Source of the DNA: Rosistilla carotiformis | GTDB taxonomy: Bacteria; Planctomycetota; Planctomycetia; Pirellulales; Pirellulaceae | DNA: 64,000 nucleotides | Assembly: GCF_007753095.1 (NCBI RefSeq) | Contig: NZ_CP036348.1 | Location: forward strand, 2,852,001 to 2,916,000 | Reading direction: 5' to 3' | In this document: positions 8,271 through 20,926 of the stretch, piece after piece | Layout: every line of letters begins with the position of its first letter | Numbering within the stretch: the first letter of the stretch is position 1 | Notes under the pieces: model-generated | What the model was told of the DNA's origin: nothing | Databases searched by the model: none | Seen by the model: the letters and a program-made list of their open reading frames with translations, nothing else | Made by a program: the position numbers and the translations under genes

Positions 8271-9242
8271 ATGCCTAAACGAGCTTTGATTACTGGCGGG
8301 GCGGGTTTTATTGGCAGCCACCTTGCCGAGCAATTGCTCGCCGAAGGGATGCAGGTCACGATCCTCGACGATCTCTCGACGGGGCGCTTCGAGAACATTG
8401 CTGGAATCGAAGCCCGCGACGATGTGCAGATCATCATCGACACGGTGTTTAATGAATCGTTGGTCGCCGATCTGATTCAGAATTCCGACGTCGTCTTCCA
8501 CTTGGCTTCGGCCGTCGGTGTTAAATTGATCATCGATCAACCGGTCAAGACGATCGAAACGATCGTCGGTGGGACCGAAATCGTGTTGCGACATTGCAGC
8601 CGATTCCGCCGTCCGGTGCTGATCACCAGCACCAGCGAAGTCTATGGCAAGGGAGCCAAGATTCCCTTTCACGAAGACGACGATCTGGTGACCGGTGCGA
8701 CCTGCCGCCATCGCTGGGCCTACGCGTGCTCAAAAACGCTCGACGAATTCCTGGCGCTGGCCCATCACCGCGAAACCCACCTGCCGGTGGCGATCGTGCG
8801 ACTGTTCAACACCGTCGGGCCACGGCAAACGGGACAGTATGGAATGGTGGTCCCGAATTTCGTCCAATCTGCGCTGAAGGGAAAGCCTTTGGTCGTGCAT
8901 GGCGATGGCGAGCAAGCCCGCTGTTTCGCGCATGTGGCCGACGTCGTCACGGCGCTGACGCGCGTCATGTCGACTCCCGCATGTTACGGCAAGGTCGTTA
9001 ACATCGGCAACAACGAAGAGGTCTCGATCAATCGACTGGCAGAGCGCGTGATCGAATTGACGGCCAGTACCAGCGAAATCCAGCACATTGGCTACGACGA
9101 GGCCTATGGGGATGGGTTCGAGGACATGCAGCGGAGGGTTCCCTGTTTGCAGCGGGCCGCCGAATTGATCGGCTACCATCCCATCCGCGATTTGGAACAG
9201 ATCATCCGTGACGTTGCGGATTCGTTTTCCGCCGAACCCTAA
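8271..9242 (+). CDS. NAD-dependent epimerase/dehydratase (extended SDR, nucleotide sugar)
   Basis: 323 residues with the extended-SDR NAD-binding motif GGAGFIGSHLAEQLL at the N-terminus, a Ser-rich strand ITSTSEVYG, the catalytic Y-x3-K as YACSK, and the substrate-domain motif NTVGPRQTGQYGMVVPNF. These features fit the UDP-glucuronate decarboxylase / dTDP-glucose dehydratase group; the exact sugar cannot be read from sequence. It probably works with the upstream CapD-like dehydratase in making surface polysaccharide precursors. The ATG at 8271 fits the start of the Rossmann fold. Confidence 0.9.
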   Translation: MPKRALITGGAGFIGSHLAEQLLAEGMQVTILDDLSTGRFENIAGIEARDDVQIIIDTVFNESLVADLIQNSDVVFHLASAVGVKLIIDQPVKTIETIVGGTEIVLRHCSRFRRPVLITSTSEVYGKGAKIPFHEDDDLVTGATCRHRWAYACSKTLDEFLALAHHRETHLPVAIVRLFNTVGPRQTGQYGMVVPNFVQSALKGKPLVVHGDGEQARCFAHVADVVTALTRVMSTPACYGKVVNIGNNEEVSINRLAERVIELTASTSEIQHIGYDEAYGDGFEDMQRRVPCLQRAAELIGYHPIRDLEQIIRDVADSFSAEP

Positions 9243-9271
9243 TTTGGGCAACCTGTTTGCGACCTAGGGCT

Positions 9272-9604
9272 TTAGGTTTCATCGATATCGCCCAGTGGTG
9301 AAGGCTGCGTCAGTTCCGGCATTTCGCTTTCCAGGTCGTCCAGCAAGCTGGGGGCGTCGACATCGGGGGATTCTTCCGGTTCGGCAGAGGGGGGCGGAAC
9401 GAAGACCGGTTGCGGCATGGCGGTTCCGGCCACCTTGGCTCCCGCCGGTGCGAAAATGCTCCCCACGCGGCCATGGTTGCGATTGGTCCGTTCCCAGCTG
9501 CCGCCGTAGGATGGGTAGGCGCAATCGTCGTCGCTGCCGCAGATACGGCATCCGCCCAGCAGTGTTAGGCCGATTAGGGCAGTGCAAGTTACCAGTCCGC
9601 GCAT
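9272..9604 (-). CDS. Small predicted lipoprotein, unknown function
   Basis: 110 residues starting MRGLVTCTALIGLTLLGGC, a short signal peptide with a good lipobox (LGGC). The mature part begins with a Cys-rich segment (RICGSDDDCAYPSYGG), continues with NHGRVGSIF and a Pro-rich acidic tail (PPPSAEPEESPDVD). No catalytic domain is visible. The ATG at 9604 is preferred over an upstream TTG at 9637 because it places the signal peptide at the N-terminus. Convergent with the epimerase gene, 29 bp apart. Small lipoproteins of this form are common in planctomycetes, which is the basis for calling it real. Confidence 0.75.
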   Translation of the reverse strand: MRGLVTCTALIGLTLLGGCRICGSDDDCAYPSYGGSWERTNRNHGRVGSIFAPAGAKVAGTAMPQPVFVPPPSAEPEESPDVDAPSLLDDLESEMPELTQPSPLGDIDET

Positions 9605-9709
9605 CTGGACGTTTCCCGAAACAAAGGTACAAACCAAACGAAGTCTTTCCGTGTTGTCTGTATCGGTTGTGCGGAGCGGGAGCTTTAGGCAAACCTTGCG
9701 GCCGACGCT

Positions 9710-10414
9710 TTAGAGCGCCAACGAATAGATCGCGTAGTAGTGAATCGCGGCGGCGGCGATCACCAACAGATGCCAGATCGCGTGGAAATAGCGGACTTTG
9801 GAATCATTCAGTAGAAAACAGACGCCCAGCGAATACGCCAGTCCCCCCGCTAACATCCAAAGAAAATAATCGAGCGTCACGCCGGGAGCGAGGATCATCG
9901 CCGGGAACCAGCCCAACGCGATATAGGTCCAGGTATCGATCGCGTGGACTTGGTGCTTGCCGACAACCTTCGATAGAAATCCAAATCCAGCCAGCAACCA
10001 AATCGCTAAAAGTAGCCACGGACGCACGCTCGGCCCAGCAAACGCGACCACGCCGGGGGTGTAAGTTCCCGCGATCAGAAGATAGATGGCGCCTTGATCC
10101 CATGCCCTCAGCAGATGCAGCCTTTGGGGATCGGTTACGACGTGCGACAGCGTGGACATTAAAAATACAAACGCCAGCGAGACGGCGTAAACCAGGAACC
10201 CGATCATGACCGCTGGGGGCATCGGATGGGTGGCGACCACCCAGGTTGTCGCTACGATCGCGGCGATACATCCGCTGCCGTGCGTGATCGCGTTGGCAAG
10301 CTCTTCGCCAGCGCTGAGTCGTTGATAGGGAACGATCAACGCTTCGTGCGTTGCCTGCAGCGGGTTGGCTGGATCTTCGGGAGGTTCGGACTCTGACAAG
10401 GGACTCGCTTCCAA
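9710..10414 (-). CDS. Hemolysin III / PAQR family membrane protein
   Basis: 234 residues with about seven hydrophobic helices. Conserved family features are visible: HGSG in the first helix, TLSHVVTD, DQGAIYLLIAGTYTPG, and the C-terminal metal-binding-type histidines in YFHAIWHLLVIAAAAIHY. The family's molecular activity in bacteria is not settled; the histidine pattern suggests a metal-dependent hydrolase in the membrane. The frame has no ATG or GTG near the N-terminus. TTG at 10414 (TTG GAA GCG AGT) is the only early start, with no good ribosome binding site, so the N-terminus is uncertain. Confidence 0.88.
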   Translation of the reverse strand: MEASPLSESEPPEDPANPLQATHEALIVPYQRLSAGEELANAITHGSGCIAAIVATTWVVATHPMPPAVMIGFLVYAVSLAFVFLMSTLSHVVTDPQRLHLLRAWDQGAIYLLIAGTYTPGVVAFAGPSVRPWLLLAIWLLAGFGFLSKVVGKHQVHAIDTWTYIALGWFPAMILAPGVTLDYFLWMLAGGLAYSLGVCFLLNDSKVRYFHAIWHLLVIAAAAIHYYAIYSLAL

Positions 10415-10720
10415 AAGAATTTGTTATACCCCGCAACACGAAATGAGGCACGGCCACTTCTCGGATCCGCCCTTGAAGGGGCAGGAATGCGTTTTCCAGA
10501 TTTCGATCGCTCCTGGCACCTAATAGCGTAGGATTCTGGTGAGGGCTGCGAACGAGCGCAAGGCAGCTCCGCTGCGACGCAACCACGGATTTGCCACGCG
10601 ATTGCGATTCGAATGACTAGTGTTCGAAAGTAACTTCATCTAGGCTTTGGGATTCGCACCCACCCCTTTCCTGCCACAGGTTATGGCAGACAAAACCACC
10701 CCCTTAGATTGTATTCCAAC
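10415..10720. other. Divergent intergenic region, 306 bp
   Basis: Between the PAQR gene (minus) and the pseudouridine synthase gene (plus). It contains a 6-bp inverted repeat CTGCCA/TGGCAG (10671-10676 and 10684-10689), 31 bp before the plus-strand ATG, which could be an operator or a leader hairpin. No clear promoter hexamers and no RNA gene were recognised. Confidence 0.45.
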
Positions 10721-11650
10721 ATGGCGATGACGACGGTTTCGACGAAGATAGACGAAGAACATGCGGGGCGCGTTGATTTAGTCGTGCGAGACCTTTCCAA
10801 TGCCTCGCGAAGCCAGGTCCGTGGCATGGTCGATCATGGCTGCGTTTCGATCAACGGCAAACCCTGCAGTTCGATCGGGGCGACGGTTTCGGTTGGCGAT
10901 GAGGTGACGTTGCGTTACGACCTGCACCAACGCTATCACGAGAAAAAGAAAACTTGGGACGATCGGACGTTCACCGTCGCTTACGAAGATGACTATCTGA
11001 TCGTCGTCGACAAATCAGCCGGTTCGTTGACGGTTCCGACCGATAACAACGACGATCGCAATACGTTAGTCGAACGCGTTTCGATCTATCTGAGCCATTC
11101 CCGCAAGAAACGCCCGGCTTGCGTTGTCCATCGGCTCGACCGCGAGGTCAGTGGGCTGTTGGTTTTTGCCAAACAGCAAGACATTGCCGATGCCCTGATC
11201 CAACAGTTCAAGCAACGTAAACCACAGCGGTTGTACGCGGCCATCGTCGCCGGATTGTTGCCACAGGATGAAGCGACGTTTCGTTCCCACCTGGCGACGG
11301 GAAACAATTTGGATCGGTACGTTGCGCCGCCGTCGGAGAAATCGGAACTGGCGATCACTCATTATCGGGTCGTCGATCGGATGCTCGACACAACCCTTGT
11401 CGAAGTTCAATTGGAAACGGGAAAGCGGAACCAGATTCGCGTCCACTTCGCCGACGCGGGACACCCCGTGCTGGGCGACCCACGCTATCGCAAGGAAACC
11501 GCCAAGCATCCGCGCTGGATCCGGAAACGAATCGCGCTGCATGCCAAGAGCTTGGGCTTTGTGCATCCAGCCACCGGAGAAACGCTGGAAATCGAATCGC
11601 CACTCCCGTCGGCGATGGACAAATTCATCGCCAGCCAGCGCCAACGCTAA
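10721..11650 (+). CDS. RluA-family pseudouridine synthase
   Basis: 309 residues. An N-terminal S4 RNA-binding domain (SRSQVRGMVDHGCVSINGK) is followed by the RluA catalytic domain, whose signature HRLDREVSG contains the catalytic Asp. Other family motifs are VVDKSAGSLTVPT, KRNQIRVHFADAGHPVLGD and IALHAKSLGFVHP. It isomerises uridine in rRNA or tRNA; which site (RluC/RluD-like or other) cannot be decided. The ATG at 10721 is preferred over a TTG 12 bp earlier. Monocistronic by context: divergent to PAQR and convergent with the next gene. Confidence 0.93.
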   Translation: MAMTTVSTKIDEEHAGRVDLVVRDLSNASRSQVRGMVDHGCVSINGKPCSSIGATVSVGDEVTLRYDLHQRYHEKKKTWDDRTFTVAYEDDYLIVVDKSAGSLTVPTDNNDDRNTLVERVSIYLSHSRKKRPACVVHRLDREVSGLLVFAKQQDIADALIQQFKQRKPQRLYAAIVAGLLPQDEATFRSHLATGNNLDRYVAPPSEKSELAITHYRVVDRMLDTTLVEVQLETGKRNQIRVHFADAGHPVLGDPRYRKETAKHPRWIRKRIALHAKSLGFVHPATGETLEIESPLPSAMDKFIASQRQR

Positions 11651-11713
11651 CGCGGTCGGTTTCCCTCGCCGCGCGATGATGCTCGCAGCGGCTACCGGAT
11701 TGCATTCGCGGCG

Positions 11714-13039
11714 CTACGCGAGCAATTCATCGATTGCTACGCCGCCGTTGGAGAAGGTAAACGGGCGGCCGTCGGGGCTGTGGATTTCTTTATCGACCGG
11801 CAGCTTCAAGGCCTTGCCAATCGTGGCCATGAAATCGGGAACCGACACCGGATACTCATCGACCAAGAAGCCCTTGGAATCGCTGGAGCCCAAGATCGTG
11901 CCCGGGCGAACGCCGGCCCCCGCCATCGCACACGAGAAGACTGCCGGATGGTGATCGCGTCCCGCGTTTTGGTTGATCGATGGATTGCGACCAAACTCCG
12001 TGGCCACGACGATTGTCGTATCTTCAATCAAGCCGCTGGCAGTGAGGTCTTCGATCAAGGCGCTGAGCGCCTGGTCGAGTTCGCTACCGCGGGTTGTCAT
12101 CGCGTCGGCGATATCGTTGTGCATGTCCCAGCCGCCGGTTTGAACTTCGACATATTGGATGTCGTTTTCGACCAACCGCCGCGCGAGCAAGCAGCCCCGT
12201 CCGACCTTCGACTTGCCGTAACGCTCCTTGGCTTCGTCGCTTTCCTGGTTCAAATCGAAAGCCTTCAGGTCGTCGCTCTTCAGTAGCCGAATCGCCTCGC
12301 GATACAGGTCGTCGTAGCCGTCGACCTGTTGCATGTGCACCTTGCCGCGAAATTCACGGTCCAGTGCGGCACTCAAATACATCCGCCGCATGAATTGATC
12401 GTCGGCCAGGTAATCGGGGCCGGTCGTGTTCTGCAAACCGCGATCGGGGTCGCCGATCGGCACCGGTGCAAACTTGGCTCCCAAATAGCCCGGCCCGATT
12501 CCGCCGCCGATGTTCACACTTGGCGGGAGTGCCGGATGGATGCGTCCGTTAAAACGTTGCATCCAAGCGCCAATCCCCGGATGCCGCGTGCTGGCGATCT
12601 CTTTTTGGCCGGTCCGCATCAAATAGCTGCCCGGGCCGTGAGCGCCGGTTTCGGTGGTCATCGATCGAATCACCGCCAGCTTGTCGGCCATGGCGGCTAA
12701 TTTGGGCAACGATTCCCCAAACTGAACGCCAGGGATATTGGTCGGGATCGCACCCAAGGGACCCTGTGAATCGGTTCCAGGTTTGGGGTCGAACGTGTCG
12801 ACATGACTCATCGCCCCGGCATTGAAGATGTAGATCAAGCGGCGTTTCCCCGCCGACTTGGCGGTTTCGGGAGCCTCCCCCGCTTTCTTGGCCGCGATCG
12901 CCGCGTCGGAGAACTCCGCAAACGGGTCGTCGGCCATCAACCGGCCTCCGCCCAACGACAGCAGACTCACACCGAACGACTGCCAAGCTGCCAATTGCAT
13001 CATCGCGCGTCGCGACACCGCATCCTTGTACCAGTTCAT
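11714..13039 (-). CDS. DUF1501 domain protein (orphan), Tat-type signal
   Basis: 441 residues, alkaline-phosphatase/sulfatase-fold-like DUF1501 protein of the kind abundant in planctomycetes; its function is not established. N-terminal VSRRAMMQLAAWQSFGVSLL resembles a Tat signal. DUF1501 motifs: RLIYIFNAGAMSHVDTFDPK, TGAHGPGSYLMRTG, GCLLARRLVENDIQYVEV, TTIVVATEFGRNP, AGRDHHPAVFSCAMAG. The ATG at 13039 has AAAGG about ten bases upstream. Unlike the other three DUF1501 genes here it has no PSCyt1/DUF1549/DUF1553 partner beside it. Confidence 0.92.
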   Translation of the reverse strand: MNWYKDAVSRRAMMQLAAWQSFGVSLLSLGGGRLMADDPFAEFSDAAIAAKKAGEAPETAKSAGKRRLIYIFNAGAMSHVDTFDPKPGTDSQGPLGAIPTNIPGVQFGESLPKLAAMADKLAVIRSMTTETGAHGPGSYLMRTGQKEIASTRHPGIGAWMQRFNGRIHPALPPSVNIGGGIGPGYLGAKFAPVPIGDPDRGLQNTTGPDYLADDQFMRRMYLSAALDREFRGKVHMQQVDGYDDLYREAIRLLKSDDLKAFDLNQESDEAKERYGKSKVGRGCLLARRLVENDIQYVEVQTGGWDMHNDIADAMTTRGSELDQALSALIEDLTASGLIEDTTIVVATEFGRNPSINQNAGRDHHPAVFSCAMAGAGVRPGTILGSSDSKGFLVDEYPVSVPDFMATIGKALKLPVDKEIHSPDGRPFTFSNGGVAIDELLA

Positions 13040-13377
13040 CGAATGGAGACCTTTTCGCAATAGAGAAGTGCTGTCAAATGTTTGTGGGGGTTCGACAACC
13101 CGCCTCTAGCGTATAGAAGGTCTCAGCCCGATGCAATCTTCTGGCAGCAGTGCTCCGATCGGATTGTCAAATGGCGGGGGGCAATTGAGCGTTGTAGGGG
13201 TCTGCTGGGCAGAAATCTGTGGCAACGGTGCTTTGCCCCCTTTTCTCGCTGGTCGAAACGCATGACGATACTGGGCGGCGCGATGACCGGAGGACGTGGA
13301 TTTCCGACGACTCCCAGGAACCGTGGTGCCAACCGACTCCCGTTGAACCCCCTACTTCTGAATGATTTGAGCAGCCA
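13040..13377. other. Divergent intergenic region, 338 bp
   Basis: Lies between the orphan DUF1501 gene (minus) and speA (plus). A perfect TTGACA occurs on the minus strand (13077-13072) but is too close to the DUF1501 start and has no matching -10. The word GTCAAATG occurs twice on the plus strand (13073 and 13167). No gene or RNA recognised. Confidence 0.45.
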
Positions 13378-15285
13378 ATGAACGAGCCTCCGGCAACATG
13401 GACGATTGACGATGCGAGCGAGTTGTACGACGTTCCGCGTTGGGGAGCGGGATATTTTTCCGTCACCCCGCAGGGCACGCTGGCTGTTCATCCCGACCGC
13501 GACCCGGAACGCTCAATCGACCTGCAAGAATTGATCCAACGGGTCGAACATCGCGGACTCGAAATGCCCGTCTTGATTCGCTTCAACGGGATCATCCGCG
13601 ATCGCTTGCGGGAGATCCACGATTGCTTCGCGACGGCGATCGAATCGTGCGAATACAAAGGCAAGTACCGGCTGGTCTATCCCGTCAAAGTCAACCAACA
13701 GCGCGACGTGATCCGCAAGGTTGTCGAGTACGGCCGCGAGTTCGGGTTTGGGCTCGAAGCGGGTAGTAAGCCGGAATTGTTGGCCGTCGTGGCGATGGGT
13801 GACGAATCGATGCCGATCGTCTGCAACGGATTCAAGGATGACGAATTCATCCAGATGGCTTTGATCGCGCAGAAGCTGGGTCGGACCGTGATCCCGATCA
13901 TCGAGAAATACTCCGAATTGGAATTGGTGCTACGGCATAGCGAAGAATTGGGCGTGAGGCCTCAGTTGGGCGTCCGCGTCAAATTGGCTTCCCGCGGTGC
14001 CGGACGTTGGCAGTCGTCCGGCGGCTACCGTTCGAAGTTTGGCCTGACGGTCAGCGAAGTGCTCCGCTTGGTAGCGGAACTGGAAAGCCGCGGGATGTCG
14101 GATTGTTTCAAGCTGTTGCATTTCCATTTGGGCAGCCAGATCACGAACATCCGCCAGGTCAAGGGAGCGATCAACGAAGCGGTCCGCGTTTATGTCGACC
14201 TGCATCGTCGCGGCATGGGGTTGGAATACCTGGACGTTGGCGGCGGTTTGGGCGTTGATTACGACGGCTCGCAAACCAACTTTGAATCGAGCATCAACTA
14301 CACGTTGCAAGAATACGCCAACGACGTCGTCTACCAAATCCAAACGGTCTGCGACGAAGCGAACGTGCCGCATCCGACGATCATGTCCGAAAGCGGTCGC
14401 GCCGTGGCGGCTTATCACAGCGTGTTGGTCTTCAGCACTTTGGGGATCACCTCACAAGGCAATTCGATGGACGTGCCGTCGTCGATTCCCGACGACTACG
14501 AACAACCGTTGCATGATTTGGTGATGGCCAACAACGATCTGACGGCGCGAAACGTTTTGGAAACGTTCCACGACGCCCAGCAAGCGTTGGACATGGCGAT
14601 GAATTTATTCAGCACCGGTTACCTGCCGTTGGAACAACGGGTGCTTGCCGAAAACATGTTTTTTGCGATCGCCCACCGGATCCTGAAATTGACCGCCGAA
14701 CTCGAATACGTTCCCGACGATTTGCAGGGCTTGCCACGGATGTTGGCCGATTCGTACTTCTGCAATTTTTCGTTGTTTCAATCGATGCCCGACAGCTGGG
14801 CGATCAAGCAATTGTTCCCGATCATGCCGATCCATCGCTTGAACGAACGCCCCGTTCAGCAAGCGGTGTTGTGCGACATCACCTGCGATTCGGATGGAAA
14901 GGTCGATTCGTTTGTCGATCGTCGCGATACGAAACGAACCCTTCCGTTGCACGCTGAAAATGGCAAACCCTATTACCTGGGGGCGTTTTTGATCGGTGCG
15001 TACCAAGAGATTCTCGGCGATTTGCACAACCTGTTTGGAGACACCCACGCGGTGCATGTGCATCTGGGCGAAGACAACGCCGTGGAGATCGAATCGATCG
15101 TCAAGGGGGATACCGTCCGCGAGGTGCTCAGTTATGTTCAATACAACGAAGACGCGCTGATCGATCGCTTGCAATCGGCGATCGAAGCGGCGGTCCGCAC
15201 CGGTCGGATTGATCAACGCGAATCGGGTCAGTTCTTGAAGTTTTATGAGCAGCGATTGGCCGGATACACCTACCTAACGCCTTGA
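13378..15285 (+). CDS. speA: Biosynthetic arginine decarboxylase
   Basis: PLP-dependent alanine-racemase-fold enzyme that turns arginine into agmatine, the first step of the agmatine route to putrescine. 635 residues, normal for SpeA. Visible features: the PLP lysine in YPVKVNQQRDVIRKV, FGLEAGSKPELLAV, the HLGSQITNIRQVK motif after FKLLHFHLG, the Gly-rich phosphate-binding LDVGGGLGVDYDGS, and C-terminal barrel motifs CDITCDSDGKVD and GAYQEILGDLHNLFGD. The ATG at 13378 is clear. An intrinsic terminator follows 20 bp after the stop, so transcription ends before purB. Confidence 0.97.
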   Translation: MNEPPATWTIDDASELYDVPRWGAGYFSVTPQGTLAVHPDRDPERSIDLQELIQRVEHRGLEMPVLIRFNGIIRDRLREIHDCFATAIESCEYKGKYRLVYPVKVNQQRDVIRKVVEYGREFGFGLEAGSKPELLAVVAMGDESMPIVCNGFKDDEFIQMALIAQKLGRTVIPIIEKYSELELVLRHSEELGVRPQLGVRVKLASRGAGRWQSSGGYRSKFGLTVSEVLRLVAELESRGMSDCFKLLHFHLGSQITNIRQVKGAINEAVRVYVDLHRRGMGLEYLDVGGGLGVDYDGSQTNFESSINYTLQEYANDVVYQIQTVCDEANVPHPTIMSESGRAVAAYHSVLVFSTLGITSQGNSMDVPSSIPDDYEQPLHDLVMANNDLTARNVLETFHDAQQALDMAMNLFSTGYLPLEQRVLAENMFFAIAHRILKLTAELEYVPDDLQGLPRMLADSYFCNFSLFQSMPDSWAIKQLFPIMPIHRLNERPVQQAVLCDITCDSDGKVDSFVDRRDTKRTLPLHAENGKPYYLGAFLIGAYQEILGDLHNLFGDTHAVHVHLGEDNAVEIESIVKGDTVREVLSYVQYNEDALIDRLQSAIEAAVRTGRIDQRESGQFLKFYEQRLAGYTYLTP

Positions 15286-15304
15286 TCGCCGATCGTTGTC
15301 GCAG

Positions 15305-15344
15305 AACGCGTTCGGAGCTTCAGGCTCCGCCGCGTTTTCGTTTT
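15305..15344 (+). terminator. Intrinsic terminator after speA
   Basis: Stem AACGCG (15305-15310) and CGGAGC (15313-15318), loop TTCAG, then GCTCCG (15324-15329) and CGCGTT (15331-15336), followed by TTCGTTTT. Twelve base pairs with a small internal loop and a U-rich tail, 20 bp past the speA stop. Confidence 0.8.
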
Positions 15345-15371
15345 CGGCGACATCCCTTTCCTTGTTGGTAG

Positions 15372-16856
<1,485 letters not shown>

Positions 16857-16863
16857 CGACGCT

Positions 16864-16890
16864 GCGTGGGGCAACGCGGTCGCCCCGCGC
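16864..16890 (+). terminator. Strong hairpin after purB, possible terminator
   Basis: GCGTGGGGC (16864-16872) pairs with GCCCCGCGC (16882-16890), nine pairs including one G-U, with a 9-nt loop. It lies 8 bp past the purB stop. No U-tract follows, so it may be a Rho-assisted end or a 3'-stabilising structure. Confidence 0.4.
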
Positions 16891-17103
16891 CGACGCGGTT
16901 GCCGGTGGATCTGCCCAACGCAATAACAGCGAATTTCCCCGGCACACAATCATCTGTCATCACCGTCTCCCAGTGTTACAATGTGAGACACGGCCCGGTC
17001 ATCAGTCCCTTCAAAGAGTCTGGTGGACGGGGGCTTTCAGGGGAGCAGGCCGTTCACGCATCGATACGGCGAACACCTGGTGACAGAGTCAAGTGGGTGG
17101 GCA

Positions 17104-19569
<2,466 letters not shown>

Positions 19570-19651
19570 GCCGGGCGAGGCCGTGCCACCGACTGCCGAC
19601 GCTTCGTCGTCGACCGGCGCTGGGCGATGCGAAGTCCCGAATCGCGGTCGT

Positions 19652-20926
19652 TTAGAATGCGAAGATCGCATTGATGGCGTAGGTGAAGAAGTCGTCGTCG
19701 CTGCCGTTGTCGAAGGGGAGGCTGTCACCTCCGGCCGCATCCCAACGCACTTCCGAACGGACCGTCCAGTGTGGGGTGGGCTGCCAATGCAAACCCAACG
19801 TGGCTGCATAATAATCGGTGGCGTCGATCGGGCCCGATCCGACCCGCACGCCTTCATCGTCCCGAAACCATTCGAGGCGGCCTCCGGCTTGCCATGCGTC
19901 GTTGATTATATACGTGAGGTATTGAACGATCGCGTACCATCGCGCGTCCGCCGCATCGGTTGGGTCGGTGTTTGCCCCGAGATCGTTGTGGAGCACGTAG
20001 GTCCAGCGGTCGGAGAGCGAATGCTCCAGGATCAAACTGTGAATATAGATGTCCCCTTCGTGGCTGGGAACGTCGTTGCGTCCGGTGCCGTCACCCCAGT
20101 CGCCTGCCAGAACCGACCAGGTGAGTGTCGTCTTTTCGTTGATCTGTAACGTCGCCCCACCCAGGAATGTTGATGCATTTAATTCGTTGGCGAAACTGCT
20201 GTCCATTCCCATTGTCCAACCGCCACGAAGTGTCAACCGATCGTTGACCTCATACGCCGCCAGGAATCCGCTGTGCGTGTTGGGTTCGGAGTAATAAAAC
20301 GTGTAGCTGTGCGAATAGAAGAAGTTCAACGTCGTGGGGACACTCTCCCATCCGATCGGCGTTAAAAAATAGCCGGCGCGAATCATTAGATCGTTGATGC
20401 GCAGGTCGCCGTAAACTTGAGGGATCGCCACTCCGTAATCGCGTCCGCTGTTCCAACCGAAGTCCCAAGTCTGATCAGCAAACGCTTGGTTGTCGGGGCC
20501 ATCGGTGCCGAACAGGGCGTCGATTCGGAAGCCCCAATCGACCCCGTCGTCGGCAATCTGCCGCTCGGCAAACACCCACATTTGATTGACGACCACGCCA
20601 TCGGAAACGTTGTTGTAGCCGTACGGAGCGTTCCCGGTGCCGCTGCGATTGCCATCGCCATTGAGAGTCAGGCCCGCAGAAATCCAGCCTCCCATTTCAA
20701 TCCCGTGGGTGGCTTCGCAAGCGGACCAAAGCTGCTCGAGGGAACTGGTTTCCAGTGGAACATCGCACTGGCGTGGCAGGGCGTCACAGGCCTCGGTGAC
20801 GGAAAGGCAATGGCAACCTTCAGCCGAGACGAGGTCGCTGGCGTCCGCGCACCCCCCACGCCACGCGGACAACGCGATCGCCAGCGGCAAGCCGATAAAA
20901 AAGATGCGAACGGTGAAGCGAGCCAT
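19652..20926 (-). CDS. BBP2-type outer membrane beta-barrel porin
   Basis: 424 residues: signal peptide (MARFTVRIFFIGLPLAIAL), then a segment with seven cysteines counting one near the signal end (GGCADAS, GCHCLSV, EACDALPRQCDV, WSACEATHG), then a beta-barrel rich in alternating aromatic and polar strands ending in AINAIFAF. Internal motifs (EMGGWISAGLTLNGDG, NQMWVFAERQ, AIPQVYGDLRINDLMIRAGYF, HSYTFYYSEPNTHSG) fit the putative beta-barrel porin-2 family. Role: diffusion channel of unknown substrate. The ATG at 20926 has AGGG eight bases upstream. Convergent with the histidine kinase gene. The Cys-rich stretch between signal and barrel is uncommon and may be disulfide-bonded. Confidence 0.85.
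   Translation of the reverse strand: MARFTVRIFFIGLPLAIALSAWRGGCADASDLVSAEGCHCLSVTEACDALPRQCDVPLETSSLEQLWSACEATHGIEMGGWISAGLTLNGDGNRSGTGNAPYGYNNVSDGVVVNQMWVFAERQIADDGVDWGFRIDALFGTDGPDNQAFADQTWDFGWNSGRDYGVAIPQVYGDLRINDLMIRAGYFLTPIGWESVPTTLNFFYSHSYTFYYSEPNTHSGFLAAYEVNDRLTLRGGWTMGMDSSFANELNASTFLGGATLQINEKTTLTWSVLAGDWGDGTGRNDVPSHEGDIYIHSLILEHSLSDRWTYVLHNDLGANTDPTDAADARWYAIVQYLTYIINDAWQAGGRLEWFRDDEGVRVGSGPIDATDYYAATLGLHWQPTPHWTVRSEVRWDAAGGDSLPFDNGSDDDFFTYAINAIFAF

Noticed and set aside
13078-13110. tRNA T-arm-like sequence GGGTTCGACAACCC
   Set aside because: No acceptor or anticodon arms can be folded around it, and the loop does not fit TTCRANY.
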